Assembly: GCF_008935055.1 (NCBI RefSeq)
Contig: NZ_CP043028.1
Coordinates: forward strand, 2,262,501 to 2,326,500
Direction: 5' to 3'
Length of the DNA stretch: 64,000 nucleotides
DNA from: Pseudobutyrivibrio xylanivorans
GTDB lineage: Bacteria > Bacillota > Clostridia > Lachnospirales > Lachnospiraceae
Shown: positions 49,742 to 58,220 of the stretch, in pieces
How positions within the stretch are numbered: position 1 is the first letter of the stretch
How the letters are laid out: each line of letters begins with the position of its first letter
Notes under the pieces: model-generated
What the model was told of the DNA's origin: nothing
The model's input: only the letters and a program-made list of their open reading frames with translations
Databases searched by the model: none
Position numbers and translations under genes: made by a program

Positions 49742-51054
49742 TTCTATTATTTGATTATTGGAACAGGGGCAGTCAGGATCTTTTTGAGTCATTCAAAAAT
49801 GCTGGCAAGGTGTTTCATGCCATAGTTATAAATGATGATGGCTTTCTTCCTGAGGGCGTGACTAATGTTTTTGAGCATTTTCTCGGAGAATTTCAAGGTG
49901 AGGCCAGATATTTTAATCAGATTCCGGTGCCTGATTATTGGGAAATAAGCGCTAATAATACAAACGGAAGTATACATGATAAATCAAAGGAGCGCGGGCG
50001 AATTTTCTTTGCACATCCAGCCCACAATCGTCTGGTGAAGGTGGTGGATTACCTGGATGAGGAAGGCAATGTCCGATGTTCGGAGCACTACAATAAATTC
50101 GGCGCTTTATATGCGAGAACTAGCTTCAACAAAAAATCCCAAAAGGTTACCAAATCCTATTTCAATGCCAAGGGGCAGGAGATAGTTGTTGAGAACTATG
50201 TGACAAACGATATCATTCTTGAGTACGAGGGTAGACGCCAAATTTTCAAGGGCAGGACGGAGTTTGTGTGCTTTTTCATAAAGCTGATGGGATGGGACAC
50301 TAATCGATTGTTCTTCAATTCGCTGTCTGTTCCATTCTTTGTTTCAAATGGATTGCCTGCTCTTGATGGTGAAAATGGCAAGCAGGACATTCTTTTCTGG
50401 CAGGAGAAAACCGGAGAAGAAATACCAGGAAATATGCAGGTTATTTTGCAGGGAAAGGCAAAAAGGTGTGGCAGGATAATTGTTCAAAATCATCCATCTT
50501 ATCTAAAGCTATTGGAGCTTGGGGTTGATAGTAATAGGCTTTCAGAGCTTGGATTTATCTATTCCTTCAAGAAGCAGAATCGAGGCAGAAAGGAAGCCCT
50601 TATTTGTACCAACACAGAGAACGTGGAGAAGCTGAAGGAAATAGCGGAGGCTCTGCCAGAACTCAAGATTCATGTGACGGCCATAACCGAGATGTCTGGA
50701 AAGCTGCTGGCACATGAGAAATACGAGAATGTGATCATGTATCCGAATGTAAAAGCTGCAACCTTAGACAGGCTTTTTATGCAGTGCGATTTCTATCTGG
50801 ATATCAATCATGAGGGAGAGATTTGTGAGGCTACCAGAAGGGCATTTATACACCAATTGCTAATTCTTGCTTTCGAGGAAACAAAGCATGGTGCAGAATG
50901 CACAGCTTCAGAGAACGTTTTTGGTATAAATTGCTATGAAAATCTTATACACAGATTGAAAGAACTGTTGGCAGATAAGGAAACGCTGAAAAATGCAGTA
51001 TCTCAGCAGCTTGCGGCAGGGTTGACTGTTACGGAAACCGATTATAATTTTTAG
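49714..51054 (+). CDS. gtfB: Accessory Sec glycosylation-stabilising protein GtfB
   Basis: This 446-residue partner of GtfA has a related fold without a clear donor site and helps bind the adhesin substrate. The N-terminal phrase ILLFDYWNRGSQDLFESFKNAG is characteristic, as are YLDEEGNVR and the C-terminal DFYLDINHEGEICEATRRAF. ATG 49714 lies inside gtfA with GAGG about ten bases upstream; the 28-base overlap implies coupled translation. It is the last gene of the operon before a strong terminator. Confidence 0.9.
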   Translation: MEKADRDAIILLFDYWNRGSQDLFESFKNAGKVFHAIVINDDGFLPEGVTNVFEHFLGEFQGEARYFNQIPVPDYWEISANNTNGSIHDKSKERGRIFFAHPAHNRLVKVVDYLDEEGNVRCSEHYNKFGALYARTSFNKKSQKVTKSYFNAKGQEIVVENYVTNDIILEYEGRRQIFKGRTEFVCFFIKLMGWDTNRLFFNSLSVPFFVSNGLPALDGENGKQDILFWQEKTGEEIPGNMQVILQGKAKRCGRIIVQNHPSYLKLLELGVDSNRLSELGFIYSFKKQNRGRKEALICTNTENVEKLKEIAEALPELKIHVTAITEMSGKLLAHEKYENVIMYPNVKAATLDRLFMQCDFYLDINHEGEICEATRRAFIHQLLILAFEETKHGAECTASENVFGINCYENLIHRLKELLADKETLKNAVSQQLAAGLTVTETDYNF

Positions 51055-51087
51055 AAAGAGCTTGAATGGTCTGATTATTTATAACAT

Positions 51088-51136
51088 GCGGCTATTATGT
51101 GCGAAAAAATTGCACAAAAATAGCCGCTGTTTTTTT
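51088..51136 (+). terminator. Strong terminator of the accessory Sec operon
   Basis: GCGGCTATT (51088-51096) and AATAGCCGC (51119-51127) pair perfectly, with an inner TGTGC/GCACA stem and a following run of T residues. Confidence 0.92.
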
Positions 51137-51198
51137 GTTATAATTACAACCACGTATTGTTTGAATATGTGTACAATTTGTGATTAAATAGTTAAGGG

Positions 51199-51226
51199 TC
51201 GTCCGAACCCCGTAAACCGGATGACT
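51199..51226 (+). promoter_or_regulatory. Leader hairpin upstream of ppdK
   Basis: GTCGTCCG and CGGATGAC enclose AACCCCGTAAAC, 42 bases before the ppdK start. It may influence mRNA stability or translation. No matching known riboswitch consensus is seen. Confidence 0.4.
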
Positions 51227-51267
51227 CAATGAATAATGTTATTTATATATTTAGGAGGATTATCAAA

Positions 51268-53910
51268 ATGGCTAACAAATGGGTGTATATGTTTAGCGAA
51301 GGCGACATGACAATGCGTAATCTTCTCGGTGGTAAGGGTGCTAACCTTGCTGAGATGACAAGCATCGGTCTTCCAGTACCACAGGGCTTCACAATCACAA
51401 CAGAGGCTTGTACACAGTACTATGAGGATGGTCGCAAGATTAATGATGAAATCATGGCTCAGGCTATGGAAGGTGTTAAGAAGATGGAGGAGATCAACGG
51501 CAAGAAGTTCGGCGACCTCAAGAATCCACTTCTCGTTTCAGTTCGTTCAGGTGCTCGTGCTTCAATGCCAGGTATGATGGATACAATCCTTAACCTTGGT
51601 CTTAACGACGAAGTAGTTGCAGCAATGATCGCTGGTAACCCAGATCCAGCTTTTGAGCGTTTCGTATATGATTCTTACAGACGTTTCATTCAGATGTTCT
51701 CAGACGTTGTTATGGAAGTTGGTAAGAAGTACTTTGAGCAGCTCATCGATGAGATGAAGGAAAAGAAGGGTGTTCAGTTCGACGTAGATCTTACAGCAGC
51801 TGATCTTAAGGAGCTTGCTGAGCAGTTCAAGGCTGAGTACAAGAATCAGCTTGGTTCAGACTTCCCTTCAGATCCAGTAGAGCAGTTAAAGCTTGCTATC
51901 GAGGCTGTTTTCCGTTCATGGGATAATCCTCGTGCAAACGTATATAGAAGAGATAATGATATCCCTTATTCATGGGGTACAGCAGTTAACGTAATGCCTA
52001 TGGTATTCGGTAACTTAAATAACGAGTCTGGTACTGGTGTTGCATTTACTCGTGATCCAGCTACAGGCGAGAACAAGCTTATGGGTGAGTTCCTTATCAA
52101 CGCACAGGGCGAGGACGTAGTTGCTGGTGTTCGTACACCAATGCCAATCGCTCAGATGGAGAAGGAGTTCCCAGAGGCATACGCAGAGTTCATCAAGGTT
52201 TGTGAGACTCTTGAGAATCACTACCATGATATGCAGGATATGGAGTTCACAGTAGAGAACAAGAAGCTTTACATGCTCCAGTGCCGTAACGGTAAGAGAA
52301 CAGCTCCAGCTGCACTTAAGATCGCTTGCGACCTCGTTGATGAGGGACACAAGACTCCAGAAGAGGCTGTAGCAATGATCGACCCACGTAACCTTGATAC
52401 ACTTCTTCACCCACAGTTCGAAGCTGCTGCTCTTAAGGCTGCAACTCCACTTGGAAAGGGTCTTGGTGCTTCTCCAGGTGCTGCATGTGGTAAGGTTGTA
52501 TTTACAGCAGACGATGCTGAGGCATGGGCTGCAAGAGGAGAGAAGGTAGTTCTTGTACGTCTTGAGACATCTCCAGAAGATATCACAGGTATGAAGGCTG
52601 CTCAGGGTATCCTTACAGTTCGTGGTGGTATGACATCACACGCTGCAGTAGTTGCTCGTGGTATGGGTACATGCTGCGTTTCTGGTTGCGGCGACATCGC
52701 TATGGACGAGGAGAACAAGAAGTTCACACTCGCAGGCCAGACATTCACAGAGGGATCAGAGATCTCTATCGATGGTACAACAGGTAACATCTATGCAGGT
52801 ATCATCCCAACTGTTGATGCTACAATCGCTGGTGAGTTCGGTCGTGTTATGGCTTGGGCTGATCAGTTCAGAACACTTAAGGTTCGTACAAATGCAGATA
52901 CTCCAGCTGATGCTAAGAAGGCTAGAGAGCTCGGTGCAGAAGGTATCGGTCTTTGCCGTACAGAGCACATGTTCTTCGAGGCTGACAGAATTGCAGCTTT
53001 CCGTGAGATGATCTGCTCAGATACAGAGGAAGAGAGAGAAGTTGCTCTTGATAAGATTCTTCCTTACCAGCAGGGAGACTTCAAGGCTCTTTACGAAGCA
53101 CTTGAGGGTTGCCCAGTTACAATCAGATTCCTTGATCCACCTCTTCACGAATTCGTTCCTACAGAGGATGCTGATATCGAGAAGCTTGCAAAGGCTAAGA
53201 ACAAGTCAGTAGAGGAAATCAGAAACATCTGCGAGTCACTCCACGAGTTCAACCCAATGATGGGTCACAGAGGATGCCGTCTTGCAGTTACATATCCTTC
53301 AATTGCTAAGATGCAGACAAAGGCTGTTATCCGTGCAGCACTTGAAGTACAGAAGGCTCATCCAGATTGGAATGTTAAGCCTGAAATCATGATCCCACTT
53401 GTATGTGAGGTTAAGGAGCTTAAGTATGTTAAGGACGTTGTTGTAGAGACAGCTGATGCTGAAATCGCTGCAGCAGGTGCAAAGCTTGAGTACGAAGTTG
53501 GTACAATGATCGAGATCCCACGTGCAGCTCTTACAGCTGATGAGATCGCTAAGGAAGCTGACTTCTTCTGCTTCGGTACAAACGACCTTACACAGATGAC
53601 ATTTGGTTTCTCTCGTGATGATGCTGGTAAGTTCTTAAATGCTTACTATGATACAAAGATCTTCGAGAACGATCCATTTGCTAAGCTTGACCAGACAGGT
53701 GTTGGTAAGCTTATGGAGACAGCTATTAAGCTTGGTAAGCCAGTAAATCCAAACCTTCACGTAGGTATCTGCGGTGAGCACGGTGGAGATCCATCTTCAG
53801 TAGAGTTCTGCCACAAGATTGGTCTTGACTATGTATCATGCTCTCCATTCAGAGTACCAATCGCTAGACTTGCTGCAGCACAGGCAGCTATCGCCGAGTC
53901 ACGTCAGTAA
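51268..53910 (+). CDS. ppdK: Pyruvate, phosphate dikinase
   Basis: This 880-residue cytoplasmic enzyme interconverts pyruvate, ATP and phosphate with PEP, AMP and pyrophosphate. The N-terminal ATP-grasp domain starts MANKWVYMFSEGD with NLLGGKGANLAEM. The phosphohistidine domain carries His458 in GGMTSHAAVVARGMG. The PEP-binding barrel has GLCRTEHMFF, RGCRLAVTYP, GTNDLTQMTFGFSRDD and the end motif GICGEHGGDPSSVEF. The frame opens at ATG 51229, but AGGAGG at 51252 indicates ATG 51268. Codon choice is strongly biased, as in highly expressed genes. In rumen and gut clostridia it serves glycolysis or PEP synthesis. Confidence 0.96.
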   Translation: MANKWVYMFSEGDMTMRNLLGGKGANLAEMTSIGLPVPQGFTITTEACTQYYEDGRKINDEIMAQAMEGVKKMEEINGKKFGDLKNPLLVSVRSGARASMPGMMDTILNLGLNDEVVAAMIAGNPDPAFERFVYDSYRRFIQMFSDVVMEVGKKYFEQLIDEMKEKKGVQFDVDLTAADLKELAEQFKAEYKNQLGSDFPSDPVEQLKLAIEAVFRSWDNPRANVYRRDNDIPYSWGTAVNVMPMVFGNLNNESGTGVAFTRDPATGENKLMGEFLINAQGEDVVAGVRTPMPIAQMEKEFPEAYAEFIKVCETLENHYHDMQDMEFTVENKKLYMLQCRNGKRTAPAALKIACDLVDEGHKTPEEAVAMIDPRNLDTLLHPQFEAAALKAATPLGKGLGASPGAACGKVVFTADDAEAWAARGEKVVLVRLETSPEDITGMKAAQGILTVRGGMTSHAAVVARGMGTCCVSGCGDIAMDEENKKFTLAGQTFTEGSEISIDGTTGNIYAGIIPTVDATIAGEFGRVMAWADQFRTLKVRTNADTPADAKKARELGAEGIGLCRTEHMFFEADRIAAFREMICSDTEEEREVALDKILPYQQGDFKALYEALEGCPVTIRFLDPPLHEFVPTEDADIEKLAKAKNKSVEEIRNICESLHEFNPMMGHRGCRLAVTYPSIAKMQTKAVIRAALEVQKAHPDWNVKPEIMIPLVCEVKELKYVKDVVVETADAEIAAAGAKLEYEVGTMIEIPRAALTADEIAKEADFFCFGTNDLTQMTFGFSRDDAGKFLNAYYDTKIFENDPFAKLDQTGVGKLMETAIKLGKPVNPNLHVGICGEHGGDPSSVEFCHKIGLDYVSCSPFRVPIARLAAAQAAIAESRQ

Positions 53911-54036
53911 AAGATGCAAGCTGTTTTTTGGGAACTTTTGAAATCTCCAAAGATTTCATGAGACAAAGTATGAGGATTTATCATCCGGAAAATACTTTCC
54001 ATTACCCAGAAAAGCTTGAAATAAAGCTATTCCTAG

Positions 54037-54071
54037 TATAGGGTGTCTGCTTAGACACCCTATATTTTTTT
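54037..54071 (+). terminator. Strong terminator after ppdK
   Basis: ATAGGGTGTCT and AGACACCCTAT form a perfect 11-bp stem, followed by seven T residues. The stretch 53911-54036 before it holds only a weak GAAATC/GATTTC hairpin. Confidence 0.92.
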
Positions 54072-54152
54072 ACTTAAGAATAATTTCAACCAAGCTGTAA
54101 TGAGAGCTAGACACAAGAAATTGTTGACTGCATTCGACAGAAATTCGAAGCA

Positions 54153-54211
54153 TTTGTTTCGAAAATCGTAACACGAAAAATAGCCCATTTTTGATTTTGT
54201 TTCGAAAATCG
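54153..54211. promoter_or_regulatory. Two direct copies of TTTGTTTCGAAAATCG, likely Xre operator
   Basis: The 16-base word occurs at 54153-54168 and 54196-54211, 43 bases apart, with the core TTCGAAAATCG. It lies directly upstream of the Xre-like gene and is probably bound by its product. A related TTCGAAG is at 54144. Confidence 0.65.
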
Positions 54212-54233
54212 AAACTTTGAAGGAGGTTTAAAA

Positions 54234-54569
54234 ATGTCGGAATTTACAGCTAAGAAGCTTAAAGAGGCACGTGTGAGAGCAGGATTGTCTCAGGATGAAG
54301 CAGCTAATCTTATGAAGTTGAATAAGAGAGCTATCAGCCAGATTGAAGCGGCACAGAGAAATTTATCTGCTGATGAACTTGCACAGTTCTCTCGTATCTA
54401 TGAAGTTGATGTAAGAGAATTACTGTTCCTGGAATTCACAGAAGCCGGTGAAGAGCAGAGACTTGCAGCTAAGTACAGTTCTTTCTTTAAATTACTTGAG
54501 AAATTATCTGATCGTGATATTGAAGATGTTTATTGGGTAATAAAGCGTAAGGTTGAAGGATTGCTCTAA
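54234..54569 (+). CDS. Xre-family helix-turn-helix regulator
   Basis: This 111-residue protein has an N-terminal Xre helix-turn-helix (KKLKEARVRAGLSQDEAANLMKLNKRAISQIEAAQRNLSADE) and a helical C-terminal part ending ISDRDIEDVYWVIKRKVEG-like sequence. GAAGGAGG precedes the start. The two TTTGTTTCGAAAATCG copies just upstream suggest autoregulation. It is probably the left-end regulator of the conjugative element, though the exact chromosomal junction is not visible. Confidence 0.85.
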   Translation: MSEFTAKKLKEARVRAGLSQDEAANLMKLNKRAISQIEAAQRNLSADELAQFSRIYEVDVRELLFLEFTEAGEEQRLAAKYSSFFKLLEKLSDRDIEDVYWVIKRKVEGLL

Positions 54570-54587
54570 AAACTGAATAAGACTCAG

Positions 54588-54632
54588 GATGCCCGCATTG
54601 CAGATTACACCTGCTTTGCGGGTATTTTTTTG
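54588..54632 (+). terminator. Intrinsic terminator after the Xre-like gene
   Basis: ATGCCCGC with GCAG pairs with CTGC and GCGGGTAT, followed by seven T residues. Confidence 0.82.
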
Positions 54633-54634
54633 TA

Positions 54635-54690
54635 TTGACATATACGGAGACCGTATATATAATGAAAGTAGATAGATATACGGAGACCGT
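54635..54690 (+). promoter_or_regulatory. Sigma-A promoter overlapped by two direct operator repeats
   Basis: TTGACA (54635-54640) and TATAAT (54658-54663) are exactly 17 bases apart. The word ATATACGGAGACCGT occurs in the spacer (54640-54654) and again at 54676-54690, so a repressor would block polymerase. The downstream helix-turn-helix protein is the obvious candidate. Confidence 0.8.
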
Positions 54691-54706
54691 GCATAGGAGG
54701 TGCGTT

Positions 54707-54991
54707 ATGGCAGATTTAGATTTTAAGCTTGATGGTATCGCTAATGGCGTATTAGTTGAACAAACTGATAAGAAAAAAGCTGATGCGGACAAGAAAAAAA
54801 GAATGTATGCAAGCGCCTTTGCTTATATTAGAAATCAGACAGGAATGAATAAGAAGGAGTTTGCAGAATACCTTGGAATTCCATATAGAACGTTACAGGA
54901 CTGGGAACTTGGTAATACCCAGGCTCCAGAATATGTGCTTCGATTAATTGCTTATAAAGTAATGTGGGAGAAGGAAAGGGGGACCCTATGA
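54707..54991 (+). CDS. Helix-turn-helix protein of the conjugative element
   Basis: This 94-residue protein has a lysine-rich linker and a C-terminal helix-turn-helix (NQTGMNKKEFAEYLGIPYRTLQDWELGN). AGGAGGTGCG supports ATG 54707; the frame is open further upstream through the promoter. It is likely to bind the ATATACGGAGACCGT repeats. Its stop overlaps the start of the next gene (ATGA), so the two are translated together. Confidence 0.85.
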   Translation: MADLDFKLDGIANGVLVEQTDKKKADADKKKRMYASAFAYIRNQTGMNKKEFAEYLGIPYRTLQDWELGNTQAPEYVLRLIAYKVMWEKERGTL

Positions 54992-55284
54992 TGACAGTGT
55001 TGAGATTTATCCTTAGAATTGCTTTATTACCAGTACAGGCAGTTCTTACTCTTTTAGTATTGGCAATAGATTTTTTAAGTGGATGGGCTATTTTGGCATT
55101 CAGAATAATCGGTGCATTATTTCTCCTTGGAGGCCTGTGTCAGTTTATCAGTAAAACAGGTTCTGCTTCTCTAGGCTGGCAGGGAATCATAGTTGCAGTC
55201 ATTATAGTAGCTGTTCCACAGGCTCTTACGATTTGGGGTGAAGCAGGACTAATTAGATTTAAGGAGCTTTTAGCAAGAATTTAG
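54988..55284 (+). CDS. Small membrane protein, CD1845-like
   Basis: This 98-residue protein has three membrane helices (ILRIALLPVQAVLTLLVLAI, ILAFRIIGALFLLGGL and IIVAVIIVAVPQALTIWG). Size, topology and position resemble the CD1845-type proteins found near regulators in CD1108-type ICEs; function unknown. The start ATG 54988 overlaps the previous stop, and GGGGG lies seven bases upstream. Confidence 0.75.
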   Translation: MMTVLRFILRIALLPVQAVLTLLVLAIDFLSGWAILAFRIIGALFLLGGLCQFISKTGSASLGWQGIIVAVIIVAVPQALTIWGEAGLIRFKELLARI

Positions 55285-55299
55285 TCTCATGACCGATTT

Positions 55300-55331
55300 T
55301 GTCTCGTTTTGACTCGTTTTGTCTCGTCTCG
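55300..55331. repeat. Short tandem repeat, TTTTGTCTCG units
   Basis: Units TTTTGTCTCG, TTTTGACTCG and TTTTGTCTCG follow with a 10-base period, flanked by CCGA and TCTCGACCGA. Such iterons can be replication or transfer origin parts. It lies in a 282-base gap that also holds the hairpin at 55450 and the sequence GCGCGCGCC. Confidence 0.6.
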
Positions 55332-55449
55332 ACCGACATTAGCACTTTTCTTATAGATTTAACGGTGCTATTATTATCATAGACAAGTGAGAGGTAAACA
55401 AAAGCCACTCACTTGTTTTTCTTTTGCAGAAGAATAGGAAGCAGATTTA

Positions 55450-55497
55450 AGCGTCCACATGACCAAACCCTCAAGGTCGTGTGCGGCGCTTTTTTTG
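55450..55497 (+). terminator. Terminator-like hairpin upstream of the DUF5688 gene
   Basis: AGCGTCCACATGACC pairs with GGTCGTGTGCGGCGCT with a few mismatches and is followed by seven T residues, 70 bases before the next start codon. It may end leftward read-in or act as an attenuator or origin hairpin. Confidence 0.65.
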
Positions 55498-55566
55498 TTA
55501 TCCGAAACCGGAAAGCGCGCGCCGGTGTTTCTATTAAAACTGTCAAAGAAAAGGAGAAAATTGAAT

Positions 55567-56622
55567 ATGGATTATGAACGTTTCAAAGAAGGTTTCCAGG
55601 ATGCGTTAAAGGCTGAACTTGCTGTTAGAGGAGCTGATGTTGAACTTACTGCTCGAAGAGTAGATAAGATGAATGAAAGCTATGATGCTATCACAGTAAG
55701 ACCTACGGACAGTTCTATTGGAGTGAACATCAGCGTTGAAAAGGCGTTTGCTGCTTATGAGAATGGTACACCAATCCCTGAGATTGCAGAACATTTTGCT
55801 GATGCAGTGGAGAAAGGATTCCGTGAATCGCCTCAGGTGGATCTGGAGTCGCTCTCTGATTATGAGCAGATGAAGAGCAAGCTTTCTATGGAAGTGGTTT
55901 CTGCAGAGAAGAATGCGGAACTTCTTGAGAGCGTACCTCATGAAAGAATGGAGGATATGGCTGTTGTTTATCGCTTTGTGCTTGATCAGACAGATTCCGG
56001 CAATGGAACAATCCTTGTTACCAATCAGTTGCTTGATCAGTATGGCATTACCAAAGAGCAGCTTCGTGCTGATGCCATGGAGAATGCACCAGAGATCAGA
56101 CCATCTGAGATCAGAGGTATGTCTGAAGTAATGAGTGAGCTTGCACCTGGCATGATTCCTGAGGTTGCACCGGAAGATGAGCAGATGTTTGTTGCTACAG
56201 TTCCGGATAAGATCCATGGAGCTGGTGTTATCGCATATCCGAATTTCATGGAGGATGCAGCTGAAAAGATGGGCGGTGACTTCTTCGTTCTTCCAAGCAG
56301 TATCCATGAGGTGTTGCTTGTAAAGGACAATGGCCAGATGACAGCCAAAGAGCTGGAAAACATGGTTAAGGAAGTCAATGCTACTCAGGTTGAACCTGCA
56401 GATCAGCTTACAGATCACGTTTATCATTACGACAGTCAGAATCATATTTTTGAGCTGGCTGATAAGTATGAGGAACGTCAGCGTGAGGCTGAACACGAGG
56501 CTGTTGATAAAGATTCCGTCCTTGGAGATCTAAAAGAAAAGAAACAGGAGATTGCAAAGAAAGATCCGGCTAAGGATGCAGCAACAAAGGCTGCAACCAA
56601 GAAGCATGAGACTTCTTTATAA
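55567..56622 (+). CDS. DUF5688 family protein of the conjugative element
   Basis: This 351-residue soluble protein matches the DUF5688 type common in Firmicutes ICEs: MDYERFKEGFQDALKAELA, then VEKAFAAYENG, TILVTNQLLDQYGIT and GDFFVLPSSIHEVLLVKDNG. Function unknown. The frame opens at 55459, but AAAGGAGAAAA points to ATG 55567. A charged lysine-rich tail ends the protein. It precedes the small cysteine protein and RepA genes. Confidence 0.85.
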   Translation: MDYERFKEGFQDALKAELAVRGADVELTARRVDKMNESYDAITVRPTDSSIGVNISVEKAFAAYENGTPIPEIAEHFADAVEKGFRESPQVDLESLSDYEQMKSKLSMEVVSAEKNAELLESVPHERMEDMAVVYRFVLDQTDSGNGTILVTNQLLDQYGITKEQLRADAMENAPEIRPSEIRGMSEVMSELAPGMIPEVAPEDEQMFVATVPDKIHGAGVIAYPNFMEDAAEKMGGDFFVLPSSIHEVLLVKDNGQMTAKELENMVKEVNATQVEPADQLTDHVYHYDSQNHIFELADKYEERQREAEHEAVDKDSVLGDLKEKKQEIAKKDPAKDAATKAATKKHETSL

Positions 56623-56645
56623 GCTTCATCAATAAGTAAGAGAGA

Positions 56646-56673
56646 GGCTTCCCTATTTTAGGGAGGCCTTTTT
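56646..56673 (+). terminator. Intrinsic terminator after the DUF5688 gene
   Basis: GGCTTCCCT pairs with AGGGAGGCC (one G-U) with an ATTTT loop and a following TTTTT. Confidence 0.82.
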
Positions 56674-56697
56674 CAATGGTGAAAGGAGATATCTAAG

Positions 56698-56910
56698 ATG
56701 AGTAAGAAATATATGAGAGTTCAGAAAAACTTTAACAAAAATGGCATTTCAAGGGTGCCACACAGTGTTGCACCTAAGCTTGGTCCAGTTACACCTTGCA
56801 ATTGCAGTCATCCTTGCCCTTATGGCAATGGAAGGACGTTTTGCTTTCCCTGCTATCAGAAGCTTGTTGCTGACAGCAGAAGTAACAGTGTTGCTACAGG
56901 TAATGCCTAA
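56698..56910 (+). CDS. Small cysteine-rich ICE protein
   Basis: A 70-residue basic protein with the cluster CNCSHPCPYGNGRTFCFPCY, which could hold one zinc ion. No known function. GGAGATATCTA AG-type ribosome sequence precedes it, and the RepA gene begins 11 bases after its stop. Confidence 0.75.
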   Translation: MSKKYMRVQKNFNKNGISRVPHSVAPKLGPVTPCNCSHPCPYGNGRTFCFPCYQKLVADSRSNSVATGNA

Positions 56911-56921
56911 AGAGGTGTGGT

Positions 56922-57785
56922 ATGGACTTTGGCTATTTTTATGAAGAAGAGTCTGAGCAGTTTGCCTTCTATAGGATTCCCCAGGTGTTCTTTAAGGATG
57001 AAAAGTTTGCAAAGCTTTCTACGGATGCCAAGGTTCTGTATGGACTATTTCTGAATCGGGTATCCCTTTCCAAAAAGAATCATTGGATTGATGACGAGGG
57101 CAGAGTGTATGTTTATTACACACTTGTCAGTATTCAGGAGGATTTGCATTGTGCAAGTCAGAAGGCATTAAAGCTTTTAAAGGAACTTGAGAGCTATGGA
57201 CTTATCGAAAAAGTTAAGCAGGGACTTTGTAAACCTGACAGGATCTATGTGAAGAACTTTATCCTGCTTCAGGAATCACCAGTCCGGAGTGGTGAAAATC
57301 ACCATACCGGTGTAGTGAAAATCACCAGCCCGGAATGTCGAGAATCACCACCTAATAATACTGAGTTAAATAATACTGAGTGTAGTAATACTAATCTTAT
57401 CTTATCTAAGAGCAGAGAAGATGAGAGGGAGCTATACAGACAATATTTATACCAGTCACTGGATATAGAGATACTCAAAGAGCGCTACCCCTATGGAGTA
57501 GAAGAGATAGATGAGATTTTTGACATAATCCTGGATGTGCTGTGTAGCAATCAGAAGTTTATCACTATATCCGGGGATAAAAAGCCTATTAATGTAGTGA
57601 AAAGCAGATTCATGAAGCTGGATAGCAGCCATATCCAGTTTGTAATGGATAGTATGAAGGACAAGACTACAAAGGTTCGCAATGTAAAGAAATACATAGT
57701 GGCAGCACTTTATAATGCGCCAATTACGATTAACAACTATTATCAGTCGCTGGTCCAGCATGACATGGCGACAGGAAAAATCTAA
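56922..57785 (+). CDS. repA: Replication initiator protein A (RepA N-terminal domain)
   Basis: This 287-residue protein starts with the RepA_N domain: FAFYRIPQVFFKDEKFAKLSTDAKVLYGLFLNRVSLS, then YTLVSIQEDLHCASQKALKLLKELESYGLIEKVKQG, a winged helix. Such proteins start replication of plasmids and of the circular form of ICEs. A low-complexity linker (residues about 120-165) separates a second helical domain. GAGGTGTGGT precedes the start. An origin would be expected within or near this gene; none is obvious to the eye. Confidence 0.88.
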   Translation: MDFGYFYEEESEQFAFYRIPQVFFKDEKFAKLSTDAKVLYGLFLNRVSLSKKNHWIDDEGRVYVYYTLVSIQEDLHCASQKALKLLKELESYGLIEKVKQGLCKPDRIYVKNFILLQESPVRSGENHHTGVVKITSPECRESPPNNTELNNTECSNTNLILSKSREDERELYRQYLYQSLDIEILKERYPYGVEEIDEIFDIILDVLCSNQKFITISGDKKPINVVKSRFMKLDSSHIQFVMDSMKDKTTKVRNVKKYIVAALYNAPITINNYYQSLVQHDMATGKI

Positions 57786-57797
57786 GGAGGAATGACA

Positions 57798-58208
57798 ATG
57801 GAACAGATTACAATTGATATTCAGCTTGATCCTATGAAGGATGGAATTAAAGTACCGGAGACAGATGTATCTAGGCCTGATGCTCATGCTGTGATTCTTG
57901 GGACCAACGGCAAAATCAGACAGATTTCTATGAAGGAAGCAGAGACAATCCTTGATCAGATGGCTACTTGTGGGGCAGGGACTCACCTTGGAAAGTCAGA
58001 TTATATTGCTGTTTACAACAAAGATAAGCTTTTTAAGGCTGAAGGTGAGGAGTACCTGGTAGGCAGTGTTCTCATTTTTCAAAGAGCAGGGAATGTGCTC
58101 AAGGCTATTCCTGATGATGAGATTGGTGATCTCTTAGAGGTTGCTATGGCACAGATGGATACTTTGAAGGCAGGAGATGCTTGCTTTTCTGCAATGCGTG
58201 TTGATTAA
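57798..58208 (+). CDS. Hypothetical ICE protein
   Basis: A 136-residue soluble protein, MEQITIDIQLDPMKDGIKVP onward, with no recognised domain. AGGAGG at 57785 with seven-base spacing favours ATG 57798 over ATG 57792. It lies between repA and the DUF7768-like gene in an unbroken operon. Confidence 0.75.
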   Translation: MEQITIDIQLDPMKDGIKVPETDVSRPDAHAVILGTNGKIRQISMKEAETILDQMATCGAGTHLGKSDYIAVYNKDKLFKAEGEEYLVGSVLIFQRAGNVLKAIPDDEIGDLLEVAMAQMDTLKAGDACFSAMRVD

Positions 58209-58220
58209 GGAGGAAATATC

